A stretch of 64,000 nucleotides of DNA from GCA-2687025 sp964473525. Lineage in GTDB: Bacteria > Poribacteria > WGA-4E > GCA-2687025. Shown in pieces: positions 32,118-39,910 of this stretch. Within the stretch, counting starts at the first letter, position 1, and the number at the start of each line of letters is the position of its first letter. The position numbers were made by a program, and so were the translations under genes. The DNA is taken from positions 62,001-126,000 of the forward strand of contig CAYYPK010000002.1 in the NCBI GenBank assembly GCA_964473525.1, read 5' to 3'. The notes beneath the pieces were generated by a model, which was given only the letters and a program-made list of their open reading frames with translations, had not been told where the DNA came from and ran no database searches.

Positions 32118-33083
32118 CTAGACCGGTGGCGGTTGTTCGCACGAGGCGTCGAGGCCGGCATCGCGCAGAATCGACAGCGCGCGCCCAATGTCGGTTCGCG
32201 TTGCGTCGGGTATGTCTGGCAGTTCGTAGTCCAGGCGCATCCGGGCGTACTTGTCGGCGCCGATGCGGTGGTACGGCAGCAGCTCCAGCCCGTCCGACGG
32301 CGCGGTGTCCAGCGTGAATTCCGCGAGCGCGCGCAGGCCCGCGCTGTCGTCGTTGAGGCCAGGCACGAGCGGGTACCGGAGCAGGAGACGTCCTCCTGAC
32401 GACGAGAGCTTGCGCAGGTTCGCGAGCGGCGTCCCGTTGTCGGCGCCGGTGAGCTCGCGGTGCTTCGCCGGGTCCATGTGCTTGACATCGCACATCCAGA
32501 AGTCGACCAGCGGAGCGAGACGCTCGACGGTGTCCCAACGCGTCGCGAGGGTGGACTCCACCGCTGTATGAACGCCCGCCTGTCGCGCCATGCTCAGAAG
32601 CGCCTGTGCGAACTCTGGTTGGTAGAGAGGGTCGCCGCCCGACAGCGTCAGACCCCCGCCAGACGTGTCGTAGTACGGCTTGTCCCGCATGACGTCGTCG
32701 AAGACATCCCGTGCGGAGCGGCGCCGGCCGACCTGCTCGAGGGCGCCGGAGAAGCACTCGCTCACGCACGAGCCGCATCGGACGCAGGCTTCGCGGTCGT
32801 GCAGGTGCCCGCCCGCATCAGGGAAGACGTGCGCTCCGTGGTCGCACTCCTGCTCGCAGGCTCGGCACCCGAGGCAGTTCACCGGGTCGAAGACGATCTC
32901 CTGATCGCGTCGCAAGCCCTCGGGGTTGTGGCACCACAGGCAACGCAGCGGGCATCCCTTGAGGAACACGGTCGTACGGATGCCGGGGCCGTCGTGCGAG
33001 CAGAATCGCTGCACGTTGAAGACGACGCCGGTGGTCTCGGCGTGGCCGGGAGTCGTGCTGTGGTGGCCAGCGTCCACGGTCAC
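32118..33083 (-). CDS. Glycyl radical enzyme activase (radical SAM, PflA-like with two 4Fe-4S inserts)
   Basis: This 321-residue radical-SAM protein makes the glycyl radical on its partner. The SAM cluster motif is CxxxCxxC as CPLRCLWC (Cys44, 48, 51), preceded by RFCSHDGPGIRTTVFLKG, typical of the activase family. Two ferredoxin-type clusters follow: CLGCRACEQEC (70-80) and CVRCGSCVSEC (100-110), as in activases of GD, HPAD and CutC classes rather than PflA itself. Later SGGGLTLSGGDPLYQPEF and WMCDVKHMDPAKH match. The start is a GTG at 33083 that overlaps the GRE stop (GTGA), so translation is coupled. The family needs a reduced ferredoxin or flavodoxin; a 7Fe ferredoxin lies 3.5 kb away on the other strand. 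Confidence 0.95.
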   Translation of the reverse strand: MTVDAGHHSTTPGHAETTGVVFNVQRFCSHDGPGIRTTVFLKGCPLRCLWCHNPEGLRRDQEIVFDPVNCLGCRACEQECDHGAHVFPDAGGHLHDREACVRCGSCVSECFSGALEQVGRRRSARDVFDDVMRDKPYYDTSGGGLTLSGGDPLYQPEFAQALLSMARQAGVHTAVESTLATRWDTVERLAPLVDFWMCDVKHMDPAKHRELTGADNGTPLANLRKLSSSGGRLLLRYPLVPGLNDDSAGLRALAEFTLDTAPSDGLELLPYHRIGADKYARMRLDYELPDIPDATRTDIGRALSILRDAGLDASCEQPPPV

Positions 33084-35278
33084 GCCGTTTCCGCGATGAT
33101 GCGGTCCACGACCAACTGGCGGAACTCCTTCGAGAGCAGCCGGAAGTAGGCTGAGAACCCCGTGACTCGGACGATCAGGTCGGGGTATTTCTCCGGATCC
33201 TCGTGCGCCGCCAGCACCTCGTCGCGATCGAGGATGTTGATGTTCATGAGCGTGCCGCCCATGTCGCAGTGGGTGCGTATGAGCGCCTTCATGGTGTCCG
33301 CGCCGTCATGGCGCCGCGCGATGCCCGGGTCGAGCTCCAGCTGCACGGGGGCGGTGTTGCCGTAGCCGCACTGCACCGACGCGATGGCGTTCAGCATCGC
33401 CGTGGCGGCTCCGGCGTCGCGGAAGCCTGGGTCGGGGTTGGCGCCGTGCGAAATGGGGGCCTGCGCGTGACGGCCGTTCGGCGTGGCGCCGACGGCTCGC
33501 CCGAGCCCGATCGTGTTCGCCCAGGAGAAGAGACCAGGTATGCAGTTGTACCCGTCGGGGGTGGGTGATGCCTTCACCGTCTCGACGAACAGCGTCGTTA
33601 GCCGCTCCGCGTAGTGGTCCGCGCGGGAGCCGCCGCTGCCGAAGCGGTCGATGTTCCGCAGCATGAGGCGCGTGACCTCGGCGTCCTCGTAGTCCCTGTC
33701 CAACACGTCGATGAGCTCGTCCCAGGACAGACGACCTTCGTCCTCGACGCGCTGCTCCACCGCGGCGAACGAATCCGCGACGGTCGCCAACGCCGACCCG
33801 TCGATGCACATGTTGTAGTGGTCAACGCCGCCGTGGGTAATGTCCCGCCCGCGCTCGATCGTGCCGTGGCACAGCAGGTTCAGCGGGAGTTCGGGAGTGA
33901 CCTTCCACATGTGCCGCAGGTGGTGGTCTATTCCCTGCTTGACGCAGTCGATGCCTTGCTCCATGTGCCGCGCGTAGCTGTCCCAGAGCGCCGCGACCGA
34001 CTTGGGGGTCGTCGCGTCGCCTACCATGTCCCGTAGCGCCACGTCGAACACCGCGGCGAAGTTGATCTTCACGATGTCGTTCAACGTGTACTCGCGACCC
34101 GGTATGGCGACCCAGTGGCAGCCGGAAGTGACGCGTGTCCGCGCCTCTTCGCGCGTATAGCCGTTGCGCATGAACCCTTCGGTCATGCCCTTCTCACCAA
34201 TGAACCGGGGTGATCCGTTCTTGTCCTCGAACAGGTTCTCAACCGCTGTGTCGAACAGGTCGGGATCCAGGCCGTCCCACACGCGCACGGTCACGTTGGA
34301 CGTCGCCTTCATGCGGTGCAGCGCCTCGAGGATCACGAACGACACCGCGGACGTGCGGTCGACGCCGCGGGAGTCCGGCCCGCCGATCTGGTAGTACTGC
34401 GTGTCGATGAGGAACATGCAGATGAGGTGGAAGATAGCCTCGTCGTCCGTGAGCTCTCCAGAGGCGATGCCGCGGTCGTAGAAGGGCTGCAGTAGTTCAT
34501 CGAGCTGGCCGATGCCGCCCGCGCCGTTGAACATCCGCGTGACGATGGCCACCCACGAGATCCACTGGCACGCCTCCGCGAACGAATGAGGCGGATGCTC
34601 GAGGAGCCGCTCGTTCATGTCAGCCGCCGCGCGCAGGCTGGCGGCGCCGTCCGCGTCATCGAGTGCGCTCGCCACGTCTCGGGCGGCGTCTATGTGCGTC
34701 TCGATGAGCGCCATGATGCCCAGGACGACGGCTTCGTGACCTTCGTAGAAGCCCGGCTCCGCGGTCTCTGGCGGATCAGCAGCGAATCCTCGGATCGTCT
34801 CCAGCAGGCCCCGCCATCCCAGCCGGAAGCCGATCTCGAGGTCGGGGCAGAAGTGCTGACCACCCCCGATGCCGGAGATGATGCTGTACCGCTTCTGGTC
34901 TTCCGTCAGATGGCCGCACGCGAATTCGGCGTCCGTCGGCCACCCTGGCCCAAGGCGGAACCGAGGCGGGTTGATGAACCAGTGGCCGAGGAGCGAACTC
35001 TCGGCGTCCACGACCGCCGGCAGCGTGGCGAGCATCGCGCCGAAGTTCTCGCCCACGCATCGCGAGCCGAACGACCCGCCCGAGGGGTGGTTCGATGTTG
35101 GCGTGAAGTCCACGTCGGAAGGCATGAGGATCGAGCCGTGGTCGTCCGTGTCCAGCGCCTTGTAGACGGCGCGCTTGTCGCTCGTTCTTTGGCGCTTGAT
35201 GTCGAGAAGTGCGGCGATCCGTTCGCCGTAGGCGCCCTGCTCCTGCGTTGTTTCCATGCCTGCCGCGTCAATCACCAT
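33080..35278 (-). CDS. Glycyl radical enzyme of undefined class (PFL/GD-like)
   Basis: A 732-residue GRE. The radical Gly707 lies in VRVTGFSAYFRLL, 26 residues from the C-terminus, where RVSGY or RVAGF is usual. The thiyl Cys387 is in TSGCHWVAIPG. In glycerol/choline/hydroxyphenylacetate-type GREs the loop is GCVE with a catalytic Glu two residues after Cys; here that position is Trp, so those reactions are unlikely. The N-terminus has the PFL domain features HWFINPPRFRLGPGWP, GGGQHFCPDLEIGF, and QIGGPDSRGVDRTSAVSF. The start at 35278 (MVIDAAGMETT) has GGAG 8 nt upstream; a 27-residue leader ORF with a strong ribosome site ends over it. Activase follows with a 4-bp overlap. The reaction is unknown; I infer C-C or C-X cleavage of a small substrate. 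Confidence 0.93.
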   Translation of the reverse strand: MVIDAAGMETTQEQGAYGERIAALLDIKRQRTSDKRAVYKALDTDDHGSILMPSDVDFTPTSNHPSGGSFGSRCVGENFGAMLATLPAVVDAESSLLGHWFINPPRFRLGPGWPTDAEFACGHLTEDQKRYSIISGIGGGQHFCPDLEIGFRLGWRGLLETIRGFAADPPETAEPGFYEGHEAVVLGIMALIETHIDAARDVASALDDADGAASLRAAADMNERLLEHPPHSFAEACQWISWVAIVTRMFNGAGGIGQLDELLQPFYDRGIASGELTDDEAIFHLICMFLIDTQYYQIGGPDSRGVDRTSAVSFVILEALHRMKATSNVTVRVWDGLDPDLFDTAVENLFEDKNGSPRFIGEKGMTEGFMRNGYTREEARTRVTSGCHWVAIPGREYTLNDIVKINFAAVFDVALRDMVGDATTPKSVAALWDSYARHMEQGIDCVKQGIDHHLRHMWKVTPELPLNLLCHGTIERGRDITHGGVDHYNMCIDGSALATVADSFAAVEQRVEDEGRLSWDELIDVLDRDYEDAEVTRLMLRNIDRFGSGGSRADHYAERLTTLFVETVKASPTPDGYNCIPGLFSWANTIGLGRAVGATPNGRHAQAPISHGANPDPGFRDAGAATAMLNAIASVQCGYGNTAPVQLELDPGIARRHDGADTMKALIRTHCDMGGTLMNINILDRDEVLAAHEDPEKYPDLIVRVTGFSAYFRLLSKEFRQLVVDRIIAETA

Positions 35279-35355
35279 GCTCGGGTCTCCGTGGCCGCGG
35301 GTGTGGTGCGTGCCGGAGAGACTGACGCGCGCCCGCTCCATGCGGGCAGACGCAT
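35272..35355 (-). CDS. Possible leader peptide of the GRE operon
   Basis: A 27-codon ORF (MRLPAWSGRASVSPARTTPAA and then TETRAW, stop TGA) starts at the ATG 35353-35355, 6 nt after the best Shine-Dalgarno of this region, GAGGAGG at 35362-35368. Its stop overlaps the GRE start region: GCATGGTGA holds both the leader's last codons and the GRE's ATG. This geometry would couple GRE translation to the leader. It could also mean a frameshift error hides a longer GRE N-terminus, or that the ribosome site is accidental. Confidence 0.45.
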   Translation of the reverse strand: MRLPAWSGRASVSPARTTPAATETRAW

Positions 35356-35361
35356 GCCTCG

Positions 35362-35368
35362 CCTCCTC
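35362..35368 (-). promoter_or_regulatory. Shine-Dalgarno GAGGAGG ahead of the GRE leader
   Basis: GAGGAGG on the minus strand, 6 nt before the ATG at 35355. It is 83 nt from the chosen GRE start, too far to act on it directly. Confidence 0.6.
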
Positions 35369-35411
35369 ATTGCGTCATTGATAGCAGGGAATCTGTCGTG
35401 CGGTAGGGCAA

Positions 35412-35425
35412 GATGCGGCCGCATC
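35412..35425. promoter_or_regulatory. Perfect 14-bp palindrome upstream of the GRE
   Basis: GATGCGGCCGCATC, fully self-complementary and embedded in GGGC-AA-palindrome-GCCC. It lies between the MerR stop (35446) and the leader ORF, where an operator or transcription-pausing hairpin for the GRE unit would be expected. It differs from the dyad in the MerR promoter. Confidence 0.45.
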
Positions 35426-35445
35426 GCCCGAGAGGCGCACGGGGC

Positions 35446-35958
35446 TTACGAGGCCGGGTTGGCCATGAATGTCGCGGGAACGTACACGCGCTCCTCCGTC
35501 ACGTCGCACGCCCCGCATCGTTCGCTGCCGGGGGTCTCGTGGCAGCGCCTGTCGACGCAGTCCTCGAGCACATCCAGCGTAGCCTCAAGCTCGTCGCGGA
35601 GTCGGGCGTACTGGTGGATCGTCGACTGCACGCGTCGGAGCTCGCTACGGAGGACATCCCGCACGCAATCGCACCGCTCGCCGTCTTCGGTGGCGCGCGC
35701 CTCGACCAGCAGCTGTATCTGCGGGAGACCGATGCCCAGCTCACGCAGGTACTGGATGTACTGTAGCTCCTGCGTCGCGTGCGGATGGTAGAGCCGGAAG
35801 CCACCCTTGGTGCGATCGGCGGGTTCGATCAGCCCCAGTTCCTCGTAGTAGTGCAGCGTGCGGAGGGTAGTGTCGGTCTTTGCGGCAAGTTCGCCGATGC
35901 GCATCAACGGCTTGCCGCCGTTGGCATCCGACGCTGGTTTTCTGTGCGCTTTGGGCAT
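35446..35958 (-). CDS. MerR-family regulator with a cysteine-rich C-terminus
   Basis: A 170-residue regulator. The N-terminal winged helix is RIGELAAKTDTTLRTLHYYEE followed by LGLIEPADRTKGGFRLYHP, the family hallmark. A coiled-coil dimerisation helix follows (LQYIQYLRELGIGLPQIQLL through RDELEATLDVLEDC). The C-terminal part has seven or so Cys: ERCDCVRD, VLEDCVDRRC and SERCGACDVTEER, which could bind a metal or sense redox state. I choose the ATG at 35958; a TTG at 36000 would leave almost no 5' leader given the promoter at 36012-36041, and an internal ATG at 35904 is also possible. It is the gene directly upstream of the GRE unit on the same strand and its likely regulator. Confidence 0.9.
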   Translation of the reverse strand: MPKAHRKPASDANGGKPLMRIGELAAKTDTTLRTLHYYEELGLIEPADRTKGGFRLYHPHATQELQYIQYLRELGIGLPQIQLLVEARATEDGERCDCVRDVLRSELRRVQSTIHQYARLRDELEATLDVLEDCVDRRCHETPGSERCGACDVTEERVYVPATFMANPAS

Positions 35959-36011
35959 GGGCGTGCGTCTGCGTCCTGTGCGGTTCCTGCGTCCAGCCAA
36001 CGAACAAACTC

Positions 36012-36041
36012 AGTTTAGGACGCGGCGTCCAAACAAGTCAA
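36012..36041 (-). promoter_or_regulatory. MerR-type promoter with operator dyad in the spacer
   Basis: On the minus strand: TTGACT (-35, 36036-36041), an 18-bp spacer, TAAACT (-10, 36012-36017). The spacer and -10 carry the dyad GTTTGGACGC-C-GCGTCC-T-AAAC (36013-36034), ten paired bases with one bulge. A dyad between the boxes of a stretched-spacer promoter is the classic MerR layout, so autoregulation, and read-through into the GRE unit, is a strong inference. Confidence 0.7.
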
Positions 36042-36055
36042 AGTGGATTGCTGGT

Positions 36056-36103
36056 GGGCAGCGCGCCTGCCGCGTGGCCCGCCGTTGTGGCGTCGCGCTG
36101 CCC
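36056..36103 (-). terminator. Candidate terminator hairpin after the transglutaminase-like gene
   Basis: GGGCAGCGCG (36056-36065) and CGCGCTGCCC (36094-36103) are perfect 10-bp inverted repeats with a 28-nt loop, just downstream of the stop at 36112. No T-run follows, so it could stall transcription or stabilise the 3' end rather than end the transcript. Confidence 0.4.
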
Positions 36104-36111
36104 GCTGGCGC

Positions 36112-37602
36112 TCATTCGCCCGTCCTGATCTCGAGCCTGTTGAGTGTGCGCAGAATGCCTTCCCCGAACTCCAGGGCCGTGTCCGACTCAAGCGCCCCTC
36201 CGCTGAGCTGTATGCGCCGCGCGTCCGCAGGCGTCTGCCCAAGGGTTGGGTCCATAGCGACCCACTCCCCCACGTACGCCTCGTACCAGAAGTGGTAGTA
36301 GAAGGCGTCGCGTTGCCACACGACGCCCGCGAGTATACGCGCGGGGATCCCTGCCGCTCGCGCCAGGGACACCGCGAGCATTGTGTGTTCAGTGCAGTCG
36401 CCGACGCCGGAATCGAGCGTCTGGCGCGCGGTGGCAAAGCCCTTGTCGAGCGTCTTGTCCTTGATGTGCGCGTACACCCACCGGTTGATGCGCTCGATCG
36501 CCGTCCAGGAGTCTTCTGCCCCGGCTGTGAGCGTGCGCGCGCGTTCCACGATCACCGGGTCGTCCGCTTCGACATACACCGTTGCCGTCAGTAGGTCCGC
36601 GTGTGGCCCCGGCGGCTGCGGAAACGGCGCGGGGGCGGGCGGCGGCGTGTCCCTTCGTACCTCCAGCGTCGCCCATTGCCCGTCGCCCGAGCGTACCTGC
36701 TGGCGGCGCGTCGTCAGGAGCGCGGCGTTTACGTCACCCTCGATTAGGCGGGCCTCGGCGGAGAACTGCGCGGGGTCGCTTGGATCGGATCCCTGCACGG
36801 TCAGCTTGGTCGCCAGGATGACGTCAAGTTCGCTGGCGTCGCCCATTCCCGTCGCTTCCTCGCGCGTCGTCAGCAGCACGCGCATGGGCACACCCAGCGC
36901 GTCCATCTCCGTGGCGACCAGTTGTCCTGACGGGTCGTACCACTCCGTCAGGCGCACGCCTTCCATCCAGTCGAAGAGATGCTCCACCACGGTGGTCTCG
37001 ACGACGCCTGCCGGGAGGTCGAGTGACTCCCGTCCGCGCACGTGAAACGTGTCTGCCATCGGCTGGAGCATGTCGCCGTTGAACACCGTCGCCTCGTGCG
37101 TCGACCCCGCCTCCCCGAGGCGTTCATGCACGTAGTAGCCCACTGCCTCCTCGAAGAGCGTCCCTTCGGGCAGCGCGACTTCGTGGGCCCTAGATCGGCC
37201 GTCGATGTGGGTCGTCATGTGCATGACGCCATCGTGGACGCGCCCTTCCACGCGGCGTTCGTCGCCGGACTCGTTCGAAGTCATCGTGAAAGCGTACGGC
37301 TCGAAGGGCGTCGTCACGCCGAAGTGGACCACGCGCACGCGGTGTAGTTCCATCGGCGTTCCGCTGCGCAGGAGACGCATCACGAACTCCGCGCGCACGC
37401 GCCACGCCGGCCGCTCCTCGTAGGTGGACCGCTCGGCGACGGTGTGGAGCCACCCGACGTGGTGATCCAGAATCTGTAGCTTGTACCACTCGTCCTGTGG
37501 GCCGTCCATGACGTCCGACGCCTCGCTATGCAGGCTTGCCGCGACAAGCGCGAGCGCCAGGGCCGCGAACCGAAGGCGCCCCGCCCCGCGCGCCGAGGTC
37601 AC
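36112..37602 (-). CDS. Secreted transglutaminase-like (cysteine protease fold) protein
   Basis: A 496-residue protein from a GTG at 37602. An N-terminal signal peptide is visible (RLRFAALALALVAASLHSEA). The middle 300 residues are beta-rich without a family I can name. The C-terminal domain is transglutaminase-like: INRWVYAHIKDKT, DSGVGDCTEHTMLAVSLARAAGIPAR (catalytic Cys in GDCTEH), YHFWYEAYVGEWVAMDPTLGQ (catalytic His in FWYEAY and Asp in MDPT). Such domains act as peptidases or cross-linkers of proteins or peptidoglycan stem peptides. The start overlaps the GDSL hydrolase stop (GTGA), so they are coupled; a longer frame open to 38169 is the shadow of that gene. It is the last gene of the enolase-MscS-GDSL run, followed by a hairpin. 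Confidence 0.88.
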   Translation of the reverse strand: MTSARGAGRLRFAALALALVAASLHSEASDVMDGPQDEWYKLQILDHHVGWLHTVAERSTYEERPAWRVRAEFVMRLLRSGTPMELHRVRVVHFGVTTPFEPYAFTMTSNESGDERRVEGRVHDGVMHMTTHIDGRSRAHEVALPEGTLFEEAVGYYVHERLGEAGSTHEATVFNGDMLQPMADTFHVRGRESLDLPAGVVETTVVEHLFDWMEGVRLTEWYDPSGQLVATEMDALGVPMRVLLTTREEATGMGDASELDVILATKLTVQGSDPSDPAQFSAEARLIEGDVNAALLTTRRQQVRSGDGQWATLEVRRDTPPPAPAPFPQPPGPHADLLTATVYVEADDPVIVERARTLTAGAEDSWTAIERINRWVYAHIKDKTLDKGFATARQTLDSGVGDCTEHTMLAVSLARAAGIPARILAGVVWQRDAFYYHFWYEAYVGEWVAMDPTLGQTPADARRIQLSGGALESDTALEFGEGILRTLNRLEIRTGE

Positions 37603-38597
37603 GCGGAGAGCAGATGCCGCATGACGACATCCCCAAAGTTCTTGCCCAACGCCTTGTACCCGTCGGCGTCGGGATGGAGATCGTCGGGGAGCAGATGCGC
37701 TAGATCCTCCCCGAACACGTCGAGGCCGGAGAAGTAGTGGACGTTGCCATCCCCGCACGACCGGAGGGCGTCGACGGCCGCCTCGACCTCGACACGCATG
37801 CCCTGGAGCGAGAAGCCGACCGCGTTGGGCTTCTCCTCGCGTGGCGGCGAGAAGATGGGTGAGATGACGCCTATGGGTATGTCCGCATGCCGTTCGCGCA
37901 CGCACCGAACCGTCCCGATGATCGCGGGTTGGAACGTCCGCGGATTCATCGTCGCGCCGCCCTGTATGTTGATGCCGGCGCACACCGTCACCACATCGGC
38001 CGGCGTGTCGCGAATGACGCGAGCAATCATGGGGTCGAGGTGGCACTGACCGCCGAAACCCAGACACGTCAGGTGGAGACCGTGGTTCCGCGCGACGATG
38101 GCGGGCCACGTGTAGGCGGGGCTCTCGGCGGCGCCGCACTGCGTGATGGAGCTGCCGTATGTCGTCCACCGCGGGGTTGCCGACGACGCACGGGCCAGCG
38201 AGGCGCCCTCGTCAAGGGTCAGCGCGGCGAGCCGGAACCGGCTGGTCTGCGGCAGCCACAGCTCGACGAGCTTGTCCGCCGTGGGCAGCCCGTCGAAGGC
38301 GAAGGTCGTCTTGCCACCCACTGGGTGCGACGCCACGATATCGCCGTCGACCGCAAGATCGACGTGCGACGACTCCGCGGCCAGCGCGAGGTCGCCGTGA
38401 ATGGCCGCGCTCGTGGTGCGGAACGTCAGCCGCACGCCAGCCGCCATCGCGGTGCGGTCCCTCAACATGTCTGGAGGGAACAGCGCGCGCTGACCATGTG
38501 GGATCCGCCACGGCTGCACCCAGCCGTCCCCTCGTTCCAGGGAGACGGCTCCCGGCCACGAAAGCCTGTCGTCGTTCGCCTCCACGCGCATCGCCAT
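37599..38597 (-). CDS. SGNH/GDSL hydrolase with an N-terminal beta-sandwich domain
   Basis: A 332-residue protein. The first 130 residues form a beta-rich domain (FRTTSAAIHGDLALAAES, HVDLAVDGDIVASHPVGG, FDGLPTADKLVELWLP), as in carbohydrate esterases that pair a jelly-roll domain with an SGNH core. The core starts at WTTYGSSITQCG (nucleophile Ser), has TVCAGINIQGG with the oxyanion Asn, and DDLHPDADGY with the catalytic Asp and His. No signal peptide is visible, so action in the cytoplasm on acylated sugars or small molecules is likely. GGGAGGA lies 9 nt before the ATG at 38597. The stop overlaps the transglutaminase-like gene start. Similar to but not close in sequence to the GDSL protein at 3804. 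Confidence 0.88.
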   Translation of the reverse strand: MAMRVEANDDRLSWPGAVSLERGDGWVQPWRIPHGQRALFPPDMLRDRTAMAAGVRLTFRTTSAAIHGDLALAAESSHVDLAVDGDIVASHPVGGKTTFAFDGLPTADKLVELWLPQTSRFRLAALTLDEGASLARASSATPRWTTYGSSITQCGAAESPAYTWPAIVARNHGLHLTCLGFGGQCHLDPMIARVIRDTPADVVTVCAGINIQGGATMNPRTFQPAIIGTVRCVRERHADIPIGVISPIFSPPREEKPNAVGFSLQGMRVEVEAAVDALRSCGDGNVHYFSGLDVFGEDLAHLLPDDLHPDADGYKALGKNFGDVVMRHLLSA

Positions 38598-38630
38598 CGT
38601 ATGCGTTCCTCCCTATCGTCGGGCCACCCG

Positions 38631-39905
38631 TCAAGCCGCGCCGTCGCGGCCCTGGATCGCTTCCCGCAGGTCGAGGCCGCTAGGCGTCTGATGCACGCGC
38701 AGCCCGAACTCCGGTATCACTGCCAGAATGTGGTCGAAGATGTCCGCCTGGATGGCCTCGTAGTTCGCCCACACGATGTCGTTCGTGAAGACGTAGATCT
38801 CGATCGGTAGCCCGTTCTCCGTCGGCGCCAGGTGTCGTACGAGCAGCGTCATGTCTTGATGCACGAGAGGGTGGTTGCGCAGGTACTCGCGGACGTACGC
38901 GCGGAAGGTGCCCAGGTTCGTCATGCGTCGTCCGTTTACGGGCTCGGACATGTCGAAGCCGTGCTGCTCATTCCACTCAGCCAACTCGCCGCGCTTGCCA
39001 TCGACGTATGGCCCCAGGAACGCGAATGCTCCGAACCGCGCCATCGCCTCGTCAGTGCAGAACGACACGCTGTTCATGTCGATGTACACGCTCCGCTTGA
39101 TCCGCCGGCCGCCGGAGTCCTGCATGCCTCGCCAGTTGCGGAACGAGTCGCCGACGAGCGCATACGTCGGGATCGTGCTGATCGTCTTGTCCCAATTCTG
39201 GACCTTGACGTGGTGGAGCGTGATATCCATGACGTCGCCGTCGGCGCCGTACTTGGGCACCTCGATCCAGTCTCCGATGCGCACCATGTCGTTCGCTGAT
39301 AGCTGGATGCCCGCGACGAACCCAAGGATCGTGTCCTTGAAGATGAGCAGGATGATCGCCGTCATCGCGCCGATGCCGCTCAACAGCTTCCACGGCGACT
39401 GGTCTATCAGCGCGGCGAGCACCGCAATGCCGCCCACGACGAAGATGAAGATCTTCAGGGCCTGGATGTAACCCTGGATGGGACGGTCGCGCGAGACCTC
39501 GTACGTGCGGTAGATGTCGACCACCGCGTCCAGGGCACTGCCGACGACGAGCAGCACGCCGAGCCCCATGTACGCGACGGCGACGTTCTCAGCGACCGAG
39601 CCCCACGTCCCGAACAGGCCGGACGCCGCGTATATCACGGCGGCGGGCGCGAGATGCGATAGACGCGTGAAGACACGACGGCGGACGAAGAAGTCGTCCC
39701 AGTCGGTCTGCGTTCGCGCCGCGATGCGGTGCAGGGACGTCACGAGGACGCGCTTCGCCAAGAGGTTCACCAGGAAGCACACCACGGCGACGCCGCACGC
39801 GAAGACGATAGTCGCTACGGGGCCTGCGAAGCCGCCGAGCCCAGCGCCGTCAAGCCAGTCGACGACGCCCGATCTGAGCAGAGCCAGCGCAGCATTGTCA
39901 GGCAT
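38631..39905 (-). CDS. MscS-family mechanosensitive channel (YbdG-like)
   Basis: A 424-residue channel that releases solutes on hypo-osmotic shock. The N-terminal part has about five membrane helices (VATIVFACGVAVVCFLVNLLA, VAVAYMGLGVLLVVGSALDAV, IFIFVVGGIAVLAALI, LLSGIGAMTAIILLIFKDTILGF). The pore helix and the following MscS beta domain are marked by GFVAGIQLSANDMVRIGDWI, then GADGDVMDITLHHVKVQNWDKTISTIPTYALV. The long insert DIPTYALVGDSFRNWRGMQDS and SGGRRIKRSVYIDMNSV resemble the E. coli YbdG/mini-channel branch rather than MscS itself. GGGGG 8 nt before the ATG at 39905 supports the start. Five bp separate it from the enolase-superfamily gene. Confidence 0.92.
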   Translation of the reverse strand: MPDNAALALLRSGVVDWLDGAGLGGFAGPVATIVFACGVAVVCFLVNLLAKRVLVTSLHRIAARTQTDWDDFFVRRRVFTRLSHLAPAAVIYAASGLFGTWGSVAENVAVAYMGLGVLLVVGSALDAVVDIYRTYEVSRDRPIQGYIQALKIFIFVVGGIAVLAALIDQSPWKLLSGIGAMTAIILLIFKDTILGFVAGIQLSANDMVRIGDWIEVPKYGADGDVMDITLHHVKVQNWDKTISTIPTYALVGDSFRNWRGMQDSGGRRIKRSVYIDMNSVSFCTDEAMARFGAFAFLGPYVDGKRGELAEWNEQHGFDMSEPVNGRRMTNLGTFRAYVREYLRNHPLVHQDMTLLVRHLAPTENGLPIEIYVFTNDIVWANYEAIQADIFDHILAVIPEFGLRVHQTPSGLDLREAIQGRDGAA

Positions 39906-39910
39906 GGACG

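Noticed and set aside
35380..35430. A -35/-10 pair (TTGCCC and TGCTAT with 19-bp spacing) before the GRE leader
   Set aside because: Both hexamers match the consensus poorly and there is no dyad in the spacer, so I do not call a promoter there.
37603..38169. N-terminal extension of the transglutaminase-like protein
   Set aside because: It lies inside the GDSL hydrolase gene in another frame and is Arg/His-rich. The GTG at 37602 with a following signal peptide and a 4-bp overlap is the better start.
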